Shown one piece after another: positions 25,587 through 34,708 of a stretch of 64,000 bases of DNA. A model generated the notes under the pieces. That model was not told the DNA's origin. It saw nothing but the letters and a program-made list of their open reading frames with translations, and did not search any database. The position numbers were made by a program, and so were the translations under genes. Origin of the DNA: an uncultured Clostridia bacterium (GTDB lineage Bacteria; Bacillota; Clostridia; Christensenellales; Borkfalkiaceae); assembly GCA_904419075.1 (NCBI GenBank), contig CAJFQM010000007.1, positions 62,001 to 126,000 of the forward strand, read 5' to 3'. The stretch's first letter is position 1. Every line of letters starts with the position of its first letter.

Positions 25587-25626
25587 CCCGCCGCTTGAAA
25601 ACCAAGCGGCGGGAGTTCTTTTTTCA
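25587..25626. terminator. Bidirectional terminator
   Basis: CCCGCCGCTTG (25587-25597) / CAAGCGGCGGG (25603-25613), with TTCTTTTTT to the right; read leftwards it ends the sleB-ypeB transcript. Confidence 0.85.
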
Positions 25627-25666
25627 GAAAATCCTTTCGAGAATTTCTCAGGTTTTCAAATTCAAT

Positions 25667-27583
25667 TTATATCAGGACTCTGCCCTGTTTGGAATTGAGT
25701 ACGTTGAGAATACGAACTTCGTTGCCCGTATTGGCATCCACATAGATGAAGTAAGTGTCTTCTTCTCCGTAGGTGCACACAAACTCGTAGGCTGCGATTT
25801 CCTTTCCGTCCACGGGAATGACCGCGAGGCGGGAGGCATCCACGCTCAGGTTCTTATTGAGCTTTTCGCGGGCTTCGCCGAGGGAAATCTTCGTGTTCGG
25901 CACAGACCTGCTACGGTGATTTTTCAGGAAGGCGACGGCATCGAAACCGACTACTTTTCCCTTCGTCTCGCAGACTTTTACCTTGACCATGTCAGGATAG
26001 TATACCGTGCCGGACTGTTCATAGGCAAAATTGAACGTGATCTGCGTTCCGCTCTCGTTTACCCATACGGCCGTCATGTTTTCATAGCCGAGACCCGCGA
26101 GATATTCTTCCGCAATCGCCTTGGAGCGTTCGACATCGAAATTCTTTTCTGTGCAATTCTCATAGAAATCGAAGGAGATCAGCGCTCCGCCGTTCTTGGC
26201 GATCTGCGCGAAAAGCTGTCTTTCATGATCGTCCAGCAGGAAGAAGTTATACGCCTGCATATCTCCGGAAATCGTTTCTCCCGCATACCCCGTGCTGACG
26301 ATCGAATAATCCTTGAAATATTCGAGGCAGAGCTCTTCCGCGCGGGAAGAGGAAATTTCGTCTTTCTTTTCCTGTTCCGCACCCTCTTTATTTTCCGCGG
26401 ACTGTTCCGCAAAAGGCCCCGATTCTTCTTTATTCTCTTCCAGCGTCGCGTTTTCCAACGTCTGGAAGCTCTCAAACACGCGGTTGCCCTTCTTCTCCTT
26501 CATGAAGGCCTGCATGTCCTTATCCGTCATTTCCAATGCCAGACGATTGAGTTCTTCTCTCACTTTATGATTGGTCTGATAAAGTTTTTCCAAGCGCGCG
26601 AGATCCGATTCCGTCAATTTCCCGCCGTTCCCGAGCTTATTGAGAAGCTCCTGAGAAGCGTCCGCCGTACGGTTGATGAAAGACGTGACGTTCGCATCCG
26701 AATGGCTGTCGATGGGGAAACGTTCGAGGCTGCTCTCCGCAAGTCTCGTCTGCACGAGAAGATCGGTAAGCAATCGGCTCTGCTGTACGGTACTCGCGGA
26801 AACGCGCACTTTATTGAGGTCGGTATTCACGTTTTCCATAATCCCGACCAGCTCGTACAGCGTACCGCGATAGGTCCCCGCCATTGCGCCGTTCATTTCC
26901 GACATATTGATGGCCCCCAGCGTAACGACCGCCGTCATCGCCAGCGTGACGACGCCGAGGGAAATCACCGCCGCCAGCCAGCCGCCGAACCCGGGCGTCC
27001 GACGGGTCTCTCTTCTATGCTGTTTATCTTTGAGTTTCTGCTCGCGCTTTTTCAGACGAGCGTCGCGCTTCTCCAATTTCAGATTATACGCCTGCTCGCG
27101 CTTCTGCTTTTTGAGCGCGAGCTTTTCCGCGCGTTCTTTCTCGATTCTCTCCATGCGCTGAGCCGCCGTCTCGCTGCGCAGAAGTTCGCGGCGGGCAAGG
27201 CGCTCCGCTTTGGCCTGCGCGCGTTTCTCCTTCATCTTTGCGCGATGCTCTTCGCGCTTCGCTTTCATTTGAAGGCGTTTTTCTTCCTGCTTCGCCTTTC
27301 TCGCGGCTTTCAGCTCCGCCTTCTTCGCTTTGCGCTGTTCTTTGGCGATCGCCGCATCCACGCGCTTCTTCGCGGCGGCTTTTTCTTTCTCTTCTTTGTT
27401 CTTTGCCGCCTTCTTTTCTTTCTTTCCGCTCTTTTTTATCGTCACCGTCTCCTTCTTGGTCACGACTTTGGGAGAGCTTTCCCCCATAGTTTCCGCCTTT
27501 ACCTGAGCGCGCTCGGAAATGTTCTCCACTTTCTCCGCTCCCGAAGACGTGTTTTTCGCGATGTTATTTTCTTTCTTTTCCAT
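25667..27583 (-). CDS. ypeB: YpeB-type germination protein with a long basic N-terminal extension
   Basis: 638 aa. Residues 1 to about 200 are almost all Lys, Arg, Glu and Ala (a charged coiled coil). A membrane segment follows at about 203-228 (GWLAAVISLGVVTLAMTAVV). The exposed part has the YpeB helical region and, in the last 200 residues, PepSY-like repeats (AEEYLAGLGYENMTAVWVNE, KISLGEAREKLNKNLSVD, ANTGNEVRILNVL). YpeB is made with SleB and localises and stabilises it in the spore. The usual protein is about 450 aa with the membrane anchor at the very N-terminus, so the 200-residue cytoplasmic extension is unusual. AAAGGAG precedes the ATG. Confidence 0.88.
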   Translation of the reverse strand: MEKKENNIAKNTSSGAEKVENISERAQVKAETMGESSPKVVTKKETVTIKKSGKKEKKAAKNKEEKEKAAAKKRVDAAIAKEQRKAKKAELKAARKAKQEEKRLQMKAKREEHRAKMKEKRAQAKAERLARRELLRSETAAQRMERIEKERAEKLALKKQKREQAYNLKLEKRDARLKKREQKLKDKQHRRETRRTPGFGGWLAAVISLGVVTLAMTAVVTLGAINMSEMNGAMAGTYRGTLYELVGIMENVNTDLNKVRVSASTVQQSRLLTDLLVQTRLAESSLERFPIDSHSDANVTSFINRTADASQELLNKLGNGGKLTESDLARLEKLYQTNHKVREELNRLALEMTDKDMQAFMKEKKGNRVFESFQTLENATLEENKEESGPFAEQSAENKEGAEQEKKDEISSSRAEELCLEYFKDYSIVSTGYAGETISGDMQAYNFFLLDDHERQLFAQIAKNGGALISFDFYENCTEKNFDVERSKAIAEEYLAGLGYENMTAVWVNESGTQITFNFAYEQSGTVYYPDMVKVKVCETKGKVVGFDAVAFLKNHRSRSVPNTKISLGEAREKLNKNLSVDASRLAVIPVDGKEIAAYEFVCTYGEEDTYFIYVDANTGNEVRILNVLNSKQGRVLI

Positions 27584-27611
27584 GCTTTTGACTCCTTTTT
27601 ATGGTTACGAC

Positions 27612-28403
27612 TCAGATCGCGAAAACGTGCTTACCGATAACGGTAATTGTCTCGCGGGTGAAAATCCATGAACTCGTCGCGATGGCGGGATTATAATAAT
27701 ACAACGCTCCGCCCGTGGGATCCCAACCGTTCACGGCGTCCTGCGCCGCGCGCATTGCCTTATCGTCCGGCGTTAAGTTGATCTGACCGTCCGACACCGC
27801 CGTGAACGCATGCTTCTGATACACTACCCCGGAAATCGTGTTGGGAAATTGCGGGCTCCTGACGCGGTTGAGTACCACCGCACCGATTGCCACCTGTCCC
27901 GTATACGGTTCCCCCCTGCCTTCCGCGTAAATCGTCTTCGCGAGAAGATACAGATCGGAGCTGGTAAATCCGGAGGCCTCGGAGTTCTGCGTCTGATTCA
28001 TGAGTACGTTATACGAATCGTTCATACCCAGAGCGCGGAAAGTCGCCGCGCCTACAATTCCGTCGGCAGTGAGTCCGTTCTTTTTCTGGAACTCGATAAC
28101 CGCAGCCTTGGTGCCTGCGCCGAAAACTCCGTCCGCTTCTCCTTTATAATATCCCCACTGTTTCAGGCGGCGCTGCACTTCCTTTACTTCGCCCCCTTTC
28201 GAGCCGGGTTTGAGCACGGCCGCCCATTCGGCAATCCCGCACGCGCTATTATCTGTCTCGACGAGCGCGGAATTTCCCGCCGCCGTCTCCCACACCGATC
28301 TGTCGGCGCGAGGACTCGCGGGCAAAGCCGCGGCAACGGCAGATATTGCTCCCGTCAGAAGTATCGCGGCAGTCAAAACGCCCGTTTTAATAAACTTTTT
28401 CAT
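27612..28403 (-). CDS. sleB: Spore cortex-lytic enzyme SleB
   Basis: 263 aa. Signal peptide (MKKFIKTGVLTAAILLTGAI), a peptidoglycan-binding repeat domain at about 62-130 (LKPGSKGGEVKEVQRRLKQW, GVFGAGTKAAVIEFQKKNGL), then the SleB catalytic domain: LAKTIYAEGRGEPYTGQVAIG, where E of YAEGRGE is the lytic-transglycosylase glutamate, and TSSWIFTR. It cuts muramic-delta-lactam cortex during germination. ypeB follows 28 bases downstream as one transcription unit. Confidence 0.95.
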   Translation of the reverse strand: MKKFIKTGVLTAAILLTGAISAVAAALPASPRADRSVWETAAGNSALVETDNSACGIAEWAAVLKPGSKGGEVKEVQRRLKQWGYYKGEADGVFGAGTKAAVIEFQKKNGLTADGIVGAATFRALGMNDSYNVLMNQTQNSEASGFTSSDLYLLAKTIYAEGRGEPYTGQVAIGAVVLNRVRSPQFPNTISGVVYQKHAFTAVSDGQINLTPDDKAMRAAQDAVNGWDPTGGALYYYNPAIATSSWIFTRETITVIGKHVFAI

Positions 28404-28471
28404 GATAAATCCTCCTGTTTATGTAGGGCGTCTGACGTCGGCCGAGCGGCTCAATTCAATCGTTTTTCAAC

Positions 28472-29014
28472 TTAATGTCCGGCTTTCCAGCGGTCGATGA
28501 TTTCCTTGATTTTGCTCTTATAGATGATATTGTCGCCCGGTTGCCCCGCAAAGCAGAGCGGCGGATAGACGACGCACCACCAATTGTCTCCCGTACCCGT
28601 TCCGAGGGCGAGGATAAGAGCCTGATAGACGCCCGCTTCCAGCGTATATTCTCCGTAGACGCGGGTGGGGAACTCCTCTTCCGTCAAACGCGCTTTCGCG
28701 CCGTAGAAAAAGCCGTGAGCCCTTAAAACTTCGTCGGCACAGCGTTCTATTCCGGAAAGATTTTCGTTCATGAGAGAGATGGCCTCTTCTTTCGTCTCGG
28801 CTTCCGCGACCAGCGGCGTGAGAAATTCCACGACCGCGTCCCGTACCATATATTTGACGTTTTGATCTTCCTCCGAATTGGAATTTGCGCGGATATGAAT
28901 GCGCAGATATTCCGTATTCGCAGAAGCCGAACCTCCGAAGCCCCCCATACACAATCCGATTGCCGACAAAATTATTATGCCTGACATTAAAAAAGTTATG
29001 CAAAATTTTTTCAT
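28472..29014 (-). CDS. spoIIR: Stage II sporulation protein R
   Basis: 180 aa from the ATG at 29014 (GGAGG upstream). N-terminal signal or anchor (MKKFCITFLMSGIIILSAIG), then the family block YLRIHIRANSNSEEDQNVKY and VRDAVVEFLTPLV, ending with WWCVVYPPLCFA and KIKEIIDRW. SpoIIR is exported from the forespore and triggers SpoIIGA cleavage of pro-sigma-E. The longer frame adding eight residues lacks a ribosome site. Confidence 0.93.
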   Translation of the reverse strand: MKKFCITFLMSGIIILSAIGLCMGGFGGSASANTEYLRIHIRANSNSEEDQNVKYMVRDAVVEFLTPLVAEAETKEEAISLMNENLSGIERCADEVLRAHGFFYGAKARLTEEEFPTRVYGEYTLEAGVYQALILALGTGTGDNWWCVVYPPLCFAGQPGDNIIYKSKIKEIIDRWKAGH

Positions 29015-29036
29015 AAAAAAATAACCTCCGCTTTTC

Positions 29037-29068
29037 AAAGAAAGGAAAACCTGTCCGTTCCTTTCTTT
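29037..29068. terminator. 11-bp AT-rich hairpin between trmL and spoIIR
   Basis: AAAGAAAGGAA / TTCCTTTCTTT with a 10-base loop, 52 bases after trmL. Probably ends trmL transcription. Confidence 0.55.
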
Positions 29069-29120
29069 ATACGGAAGTTATTGACTGCTTTGAAATAATT
29101 TATACCTTCACGAATGAATT

Positions 29121-29627
29121 TTATTTCTCCGCTTCTGTCCAACGGTGTTCGTGAAGCTCCCCCTTGTCTTTAAGCCCGCGGTAATCCGTCTGACGCAGCG
29201 CCTCATATACCGCTACGGCTACGGAATTGCTCAAATTCAAAGAACGGGCCTCGGAAAACATCGGAATCCTCAGACATTCGTCGGGATGCCTTAAAAGCAA
29301 CTCCTCGGGAAGCCCTTTCGTCTCCTTGCCGAATACGAGAAAATCCCCGTCGCGGAAAGAAGCGTCGCTATGGCGCGTCCGACCCTTGGTCGTGAAATAG
29401 AAAAAACGGGCATTCGGGAATTTCGACTCCAATTCCGCAAAGCTGTCATAATAAAAAATCTCCAAAAGGTGCCAGTAATCCAGCCCCGCGCGCTTTAAAT
29501 ATTTATCCGAGATCTCGAATCCCAACGGACGCACGAGATGCAGTCTGCACCCCGTCGCCGCACACGTACGGGCAATATTTCCCGTATTCTGCGGGATTTC
29601 GGGCTCTACCAAAACGATGTTGAACAT
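29121..29627 (-). CDS. trmL: tRNA (cytidine(34)-2'-O)-methyltransferase TrmL
   Basis: 168 aa SPOUT-class enzyme that methylates the wobble base of tRNA-Leu. Blocks: LVEPEIPQNTGNIARTCAAT, HLVRPLGFEISDKYLKRAGLDYW, LVFGKETKGLP, and the trefoil-knot end IPMFSEARSLNLSNSVAVAVYE. Normal length. Divergent from rubrerythrin. Confidence 0.95.
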   Translation of the reverse strand: MFNIVLVEPEIPQNTGNIARTCAATGCRLHLVRPLGFEISDKYLKRAGLDYWHLLEIFYYDSFAELESKFPNARFFYFTTKGRTRHSDASFRDGDFLVFGKETKGLPEELLLRHPDECLRIPMFSEARSLNLSNSVAVAVYEALRQTDYRGLKDKGELHEHRWTEAEK

Positions 29628-29836
29628 AACCGATTACCTCTGTATGAATCTATTTTACCGAAAAATTGCAGGTATTTGAGACCGCGAGTCCTAAATTTCG
29701 GAACCTTTTATTATCCTTATATATTTTACTCCGATTTCTCGAATTTGGCAAGCATTGGAAGGAACTTTCGAGCATGAAAGAAAAAATGCGGAACATACTG
29801 AATAACGAAGGCGGTGCCTTCGGGAGATTAAACAAC

Positions 29837-30433
29837 ATGCAATTTGAACAGACAGAAACTTTCAAAAATCTTGCACGCAGTTTTGCGGGAGAAAGCCAGG
29901 CAGGTATGCGCTATCAGCTCACTGCGAAACTTGCCATGCAAGAAAAACTGAAAACCCTTTCCGATGCGATCAAAACGATAGCGAAAAATGAAACGTATCA
30001 CGCGAAACGCTTTTTTGAAATGCTTCAAGAAAAAGCAGGCAGCAAAGACAATATCGTTGTGGACGCCGGATATCCTTTCCATGCGGGCAGTTTAATTGAC
30101 GGACTTCGTTTTGCCGCGATTGACGAAAAAAGCGAATCTACGGAGATTTATCCGAAATTTGCCGAAACGGCTGAAAAAGAAGGCTTTAAGGACGTCGCGG
30201 CGCTCTATCGCATGGTCGCCGAAGTGGAAAAACAGCACAATATCATTTTCAACTATCTCTATGAGGCGGTAAAAAATGATACGCTCTATAAAAACGATTC
30301 ACCCATTCTTTGGGTGTGCAGCGAATGCGGCTATATGCACGTAGGTACGGAAGCCTGGAAAATCTGCCCTTTATGCAAGGCGGATCAGGGTCACGTAGAG
30401 TTGCATTTACCCTTTGAAGGCGTAAGACTTTGA
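29837..30433 (+). CDS. Rubrerythrin
   Basis: 198 aa. Ferritin-like diiron domain with FAGESQAGMRYQL, NETYHAKRFFEML and AEVEKQHNIIF, then a C-terminal rubredoxin iron site CSECGYMHVG ... CPLCKA. It reduces hydrogen peroxide in anaerobes using rubredoxin-type electrons. The start at 29837 gives the usual N-terminus and has GGGAG upstream. An in-frame ATG at 29774, also with an AAGGA site, would add 21 residues. A TATATT box near 29720 could serve either start. Confidence 0.93.
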   Translation: MQFEQTETFKNLARSFAGESQAGMRYQLTAKLAMQEKLKTLSDAIKTIAKNETYHAKRFFEMLQEKAGSKDNIVVDAGYPFHAGSLIDGLRFAAIDEKSESTEIYPKFAETAEKEGFKDVAALYRMVAEVEKQHNIIFNYLYEAVKNDTLYKNDSPILWVCSECGYMHVGTEAWKICPLCKADQGHVELHLPFEGVRL

Positions 30434-30496
30434 TCTGACAGTCAAAGACACCGCTTTCGTATAAAATCAAAATTAATAAAAGGAGATTCAAAAATC

Positions 30497-30619
30497 ATGA
30501 AAAACAAAAACAACAACCAGAACAAAAACTACAACAATTCTCAAAACCAGAACAAAAATTGCGGCAACAAAAACTGCAATAAGAACAAGAATAACAATGA
30601 AACCCAAAACTGTGACTAA
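30497..30619 (+). CDS. Asn/Lys/Gln-rich 40-residue peptide, possibly a spore protein
   Basis: ATG at 30497 after AAAAGGAGA; 40 codons, mostly Asn, Lys and Gln (MKNKNNNQNKNYNNSQNQNK at the start), with three cysteines. The composition is that of small spore coat or gamma-type acid-soluble spore proteins of Firmicutes. It lies 63 bases after rubrerythrin and overlaps the next small gene by 23 bases in another frame. Spore role is inferred. Confidence 0.6.
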   Translation: MKNKNNNQNKNYNNSQNQNKNCGNKNCNKNKNNNETQNCD

Positions 30620-30764
30620 AAAACGTAGCCGTTCCGGTTTTGCGCCCACGAAGAAGGCTCAGGCTCTTACCGACATGCATTCGGAAACGGACGTAAACGG
30701 CAGCTATACGGGCTCGCCCGAAAACTCGCGGGAAATTCCCGTTCAGGACGCGGACGACCTGTAA
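30597..30764 (+). CDS. Small conserved-looking protein ending PVQDADDL (55 aa)
   Basis: ATG at 30597 or GTG at 30612 (50 aa). A basic N-terminus (KKRSRSGFAPTKKAQA) is followed by TDVNGSYTGSP and an acidic end PVQDADDL. I believe this ending occurs in a short uncharacterised Clostridial family, from memory only. Overlap with the preceding gene suggests translational coupling. Function unknown. Confidence 0.6.
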   Translation: MKPKTVTKKRSRSGFAPTKKAQALTDMHSETDVNGSYTGSPENSREIPVQDADDL

Positions 30765-30837
30765 AATTACAAAAAGCTTTTTTCAAACTATTTTTTCTTT
30801 TCGTTCTTCCGCGACGGAAAAACGAAAAGAAAGCGAA

Positions 30838-30875
30838 AAAACAGGGGTATGGCCTTTGGGCTATACCTCTGTTTT
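30838..30875 (-). terminator. Terminator of the acidic zinc-ribbon gene
   Basis: Read leftwards ACAGAGGTAT ... ATACCCCTGT followed by TTTTTT. Confidence 0.85.
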
Positions 30876-30898
30876 CTGCCTTTCGTCTTCTGAAACGC

Positions 30899-31441
30899 TT
30901 AAAAATCGTCGTCGCGGCGCTTCTTTCTGCCGCCCGACTTCGGCGTGGGAGCATCGTCGTCATCGAACGGATCTTCCTCGTCGTCATCGTCGTCATCATC
31001 GTCGTCGGGATAATAGTCGTCCGCCGATACGTATTCGAAATCGTCGTCCTCCCGCTTTCCTTCTTCGCTGTCGTCGTACTCGTCGTCTTCGTCCTCTTCT
31101 TCATCGTCTTCAAATTCTTCGTCGGAAAGCGGTATTCCCAAATCCTCCACGTCGTCGTCGAGATAGCTTCTCCATGCGTCGTCCTTGTCGGGATCGTCCG
31201 TCTCCTCTTCCTCGTACTCCGTCTTCTTCTTACATTCGTCGCACATCGTTTCTCCGACGCGCATGTAGTTCTCGCCGCAGATGGGGCAGAGTTCCGTTTC
31301 CTCCGTCTCCTCCACCTCTTCCAAATCGTCCGCAAAAGTCTTCGCCCCCTGCATTTCTTTCAGACATACGTCGCAATACTCCTGCGTATCCGCGTCGATG
31401 AAATTCAACTCGCATCTAGGGCATAACACGTATCTTGCCAT
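30899..31441 (-). CDS. Zinc-ribbon protein with a long acidic tail
   Basis: 180 aa. Two pairs of CxxC sets: CPRCELNF ... CDVCLKE and CPICGENY ... CDECKKK (residues 7-75), predicted as zinc ribbons. The rest is an Asp/Glu-rich disordered tail including nine Asp in a row, ending KSGGRKKRRDDDF. An acidic tail on zinc ribbons suggests binding to a basic protein or mimicking nucleic acid; this is inference. Single-gene unit with its own terminator. Confidence 0.7.
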   Translation of the reverse strand: MARYVLCPRCELNFIDADTQEYCDVCLKEMQGAKTFADDLEEVEETEETELCPICGENYMRVGETMCDECKKKTEYEEEETDDPDKDDAWRSYLDDDVEDLGIPLSDEEFEDDEEEDEDDEYDDSEEGKREDDDFEYVSADDYYPDDDDDDDDDEEDPFDDDDAPTPKSGGRKKRRDDDF

Positions 31442-31627
31442 AAACTCCTTCCCTCATTTCGTTTATTTTTTTATCGGCTCCTTCGCCGCGATTTTGCTAT
31501 ATTATATTAAGATTTTCAGAGTTTGTAAACTGTTTTTCACGCATTTTTGAATATTTCGGCAAAAAAAATTTTTTTTGCCGTAAAAAGGAGCCGCTTCTCC
31601 CTGAAACGGCTCCTTTTATCTTTTGCA

Positions 31628-34018
31628 TTATTCGTCCTTTTTATCCGTATCCGCTTCCGCCGTTTCGACGTCTTCCGCCGCAGCGGTATCTTCCGAATTT
31701 ACGGGCGCTGCCGTTTCTGCCGCGTCGGCTTTCTCGGCGCTCTCGGACGTCTCCGCCGCACCGCTCTTTTCGGCGGGTTCCGCTTCGTCGTCCGCATATA
31801 CGTCGATGGATTTATCGTCCGTCGTGTCGATGACCGGCTTCTTCACTCTCGTGGCTTCTCTGTCCGCAGCGGCCTTCCGCTTCTTCTTGACGTGGAAGAT
31901 TACCGGAATCGCAATCGCCGCAGCCACAATCAAAACGCCTGCCGCAATCCCTACGCTCAGCAAAACCTTCTGCCATGTCGCCCAGCCTTCCTCGGTCTCC
32001 TCGGGAATGTTCTTCAAGGAATCCTTCCACGCTTCGTCGATGGCTTCTTCGTCCGATTCCTTCAACTTTCCGACCATGTTCATGAAATAGCTCTCCACGC
32101 CGTAGTAAGCGTCGCCTTTATCGGCATCGAACATGGTGGAATAATCGTTCGCGTCCTTGTTGTTGCTCTTTCTCTTCCCGCTGAACGCGCGGAACTCTTC
32201 AATGGCGTATTCGCTGTAAAGATAATGGTCTTTATAGCCCGCGTCCTTCGCCTCCTGCAAGTTCTCTTCAAAATATTTCGTCTCGCCCGTGCGGAAATAA
32301 TATTTGAGCGCCGTTTGAAGGTCGGCGTTATCCGACGAGAACTCGTCGATATACTCCGTCACTTCCTCGTATTTGTCGTTGAATGCTTTCAGCTCCTCCG
32401 CATTCATGATTCCGTTCTCGCCCGCAAGGCTGACGACGTAAATATAATTATACGACGTCGACCCGAAAGACTGCGCGTTCGAGAAGAACAGATCGGTGCC
32501 GATAAATTCGGGCTTGTACCACGAAGAATTCCAGTCGATGTCCAAAATTTTCGCGGGTTTATACTCCTCCGTCAAAAGCAGGGGATTATAGTCCTCCTCC
32601 GTCCCCTTATAATTGATTCTCGAAAGATTGTTGCCGTTCGTACCCGTCGCATAATAATAGAGATAATCGCCCTCCGTTTTCCAAAGCGTAGGCGCGCTCT
32701 CCGCCTTGGGAATCATCAGCAGGCTCTCGGCGATCGTTCCGTCGGCATTCGCTTTGTTTCTGTAAACTTTGGTGTCCGACGCGTAAATATAATAGTGCGT
32801 TCCCTCTTCGATATAGAAAAGCGCGGAAGCCGAAGCATTCGTGGTATTCAAAGCGACCGTGTCGATTTCTTCGCTCTGATTGCCGGCAATCGTCTTCCAA
32901 TCCGCCGCGGACACCGCTTCGTCCGAAAGATAATAGAGCTTGCTGTTCTCGCCGTCCGAAGAAGTTTTATTGACGTTCGTGCGGGTGAAATATACTCCGT
33001 CGTTCTGATAGCTCTGAATCGTGTAGGTATAGCCGTCGGGCGTGGCGGGCGTACTCGTATCGTCGTTGAACTGCGTCTGCTTATACACGTCCGAAGAGCC
33101 CTTTCCGTCCAGCACCAGATCGCCTAAATTGACATAGGGATACGTCGTGTAATCCGAAGCGTCGAAGCCTTCCAAGTTATCTTCGAGATAGGCGCCGTCG
33201 AAAGAGTACGTCTTTCCTCCCTTCACCGTATAGGACGCCTCGGAAGAATCTACTTTTTCCACCTGCGCGTCTGCACGGACGCTGTAAAGCTGCGTATAGC
33301 TGAGCGTCGAGGACGAAGCCGAATCGACGTCCTGCGTCACGCCCATCGTATAATAGACGGTGGGATTTTCGGGATCGGAAGTATCGAAAAAGAACTCGGA
33401 ACCCGCCCCCGAGACAAGCACCGTGTCCGTACGCGTCTGCGTATTATAGGAATAGAGAGTGCTGTCGTCCACATGCAGGCAATAAACGACGCCGTCCACT
33501 TCGACGAAACGATAGTCGAGCGCGTTGTCGTCCGAACGGAAGTAATAATCCTTCATCGCTTCGCTGCCGTCGAGCTTTGCCCTCTTGAAGCTGACCCAAT
33601 CGTTCTGCACGTTGCCGTCCTGATCCTTTTCGGTCGTAGGAGAGGCATAATATACGTAATCGCCGTAAATATAAATGCCCGCATCGAAATTCTGCGCGAC
33701 GAACAGCATGGGAACCACCGTCACCGCATTGCCGTAATTCTTGCTCGCAAGGTCGGACTTGGAAAGGCGCATCAGCGCTCCCTTGACGACCTCGCCGTAT
33801 TTATTCGATGCCGTGTATTCTTCCGCCCCGTTGATGAAGTAGACGTAATTGCCCTTCTCGACGACAAAGCCGCCGTTGGACACAACCTCTCCTTCAAAAA
33901 TATCGTCTCCGGGGACTTTGGTCGAATAGTTATCCGAACACCCCGCAAACGAGACCACCGCAGCGCAGAGCGCCGCCGCGGCAATCACACTTGTCAACTT
34001 CTTGAATTTATCCCGCAT
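31628..34018 (-). CDS. Large lipoprotein with YVYY-type repeats and a C-terminal membrane anchor
   Basis: 796 aa from the ATG at 34018 (AAGGAG upstream). Lipobox SFAGC, then repeated short motifs such as GNYVYFINGAEEY, GDYVYYASP, GDYLYYYATGTN and GTDLFFSN. These recall DUF5050/beta-propeller surface proteins. Residues about 560-690 are helical. A membrane segment (VLLSVGIAAGVLIVAAAIAIPVI) at about 700-725 is followed by a basic then Ala/Glu/Asp-rich cytoplasmic tail. Both an N-terminal lipid anchor and a C-terminal anchor are unusual together. Function unknown; perhaps a cell-surface sensor. Confidence 0.7.
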   Translation of the reverse strand: MRDKFKKLTSVIAAAALCAAVVSFAGCSDNYSTKVPGDDIFEGEVVSNGGFVVEKGNYVYFINGAEEYTASNKYGEVVKGALMRLSKSDLASKNYGNAVTVVPMLFVAQNFDAGIYIYGDYVYYASPTTEKDQDGNVQNDWVSFKRAKLDGSEAMKDYYFRSDDNALDYRFVEVDGVVYCLHVDDSTLYSYNTQTRTDTVLVSGAGSEFFFDTSDPENPTVYYTMGVTQDVDSASSSTLSYTQLYSVRADAQVEKVDSSEASYTVKGGKTYSFDGAYLEDNLEGFDASDYTTYPYVNLGDLVLDGKGSSDVYKQTQFNDDTSTPATPDGYTYTIQSYQNDGVYFTRTNVNKTSSDGENSKLYYLSDEAVSAADWKTIAGNQSEEIDTVALNTTNASASALFYIEEGTHYYIYASDTKVYRNKANADGTIAESLLMIPKAESAPTLWKTEGDYLYYYATGTNGNNLSRINYKGTEEDYNPLLLTEEYKPAKILDIDWNSSWYKPEFIGTDLFFSNAQSFGSTSYNYIYVVSLAGENGIMNAEELKAFNDKYEEVTEYIDEFSSDNADLQTALKYYFRTGETKYFEENLQEAKDAGYKDHYLYSEYAIEEFRAFSGKRKSNNKDANDYSTMFDADKGDAYYGVESYFMNMVGKLKESDEEAIDEAWKDSLKNIPEETEEGWATWQKVLLSVGIAAGVLIVAAAIAIPVIFHVKKKRKAAADREATRVKKPVIDTTDDKSIDVYADDEAEPAEKSGAAETSESAEKADAAETAAPVNSEDTAAAEDVETAEADTDKKDE

Positions 34019-34190
34019 TGTAAAGGACTCCTTAAAAATAATGTCGGCCGGAAAAAAAGAACGTGCATTTCCCGACAATATCAACGCATATTCTATTATA
34101 TATCAATTCGTCAATTAAAGCAAACAAAAATGCCTCGCTTTTGCCGCTATTTTCAGTGAAAATTGTGAAATTAAAGGATTTTTTTCGGGT

Positions 34191-34523
34191 ATGGAAAGTT
34201 TCGGATTGTTCAATTTTCTAAAAAATGCCTTTTTTCCGTCCGCGACTTCGGACGAAAATACTTCCCAAAACGAAAAGGACGGCTCGCCCGCGGAAAACAA
34301 CGATTCCGCGGCGGCTCCTTCGAACTCCCCCGGCTCCCTGTTCGGGAATCTTTTTTCCCCGTTCCAAGGAAAAAAAGAATCCCCGTCGGACTCTCCCCAA
34401 CGGCAGAATGCGCATGCCGACGAACCGACAAAAAATATCGAAGAGAATAATCCCTTCCTCGCATTGATGGAACGCCACGAAAAAGCGGTCCGCGACATCG
34501 ACCGAAAAGCTCCGAGACGCTGA
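34191..34523 (+). CDS. Small hypothetical protein with a Ser/Asn/Pro-rich middle
   Basis: 110 aa. The N-terminus is MESFGLFNFLKNAFFPS, the middle is low-complexity polar sequence, and the end is NNPFLALMERHEKAVRDIDR. AAAGGA lies 12 bases upstream of the ATG. Short conserved ends around a disordered linker suggest a docking peptide. No family identified. Between its stop and the terminator at 34,709 I see nothing else. Confidence 0.5.
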   Translation: MESFGLFNFLKNAFFPSATSDENTSQNEKDGSPAENNDSAAAPSNSPGSLFGNLFSPFQGKKESPSDSPQRQNAHADEPTKNIEENNPFLALMERHEKAVRDIDRKAPRR

Positions 34524-34708
34524 ACAAGCGGTCTCCCGCCGCACGGAGAAAGCCACGAAAATCCCCCGCGATATTGACCGCAATGCGAAGAAAGGCCAAA
34601 AGGACAGCGTTTGCCGAACTGCGCACCCGATCGCGGACGACTGCGGACAAGTACTCCGCGCCGAAAGCGCGAAAAGCAGAAAAGTAACGGAATCCCGAAA
34701 AAACAATC

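Noticed and set aside
25595-27640. 681-codon plus-strand frame
   Set aside because: Antisense of ypeB; Phe/Leu/Arg-rich mirror of its Lys/Glu-rich region.
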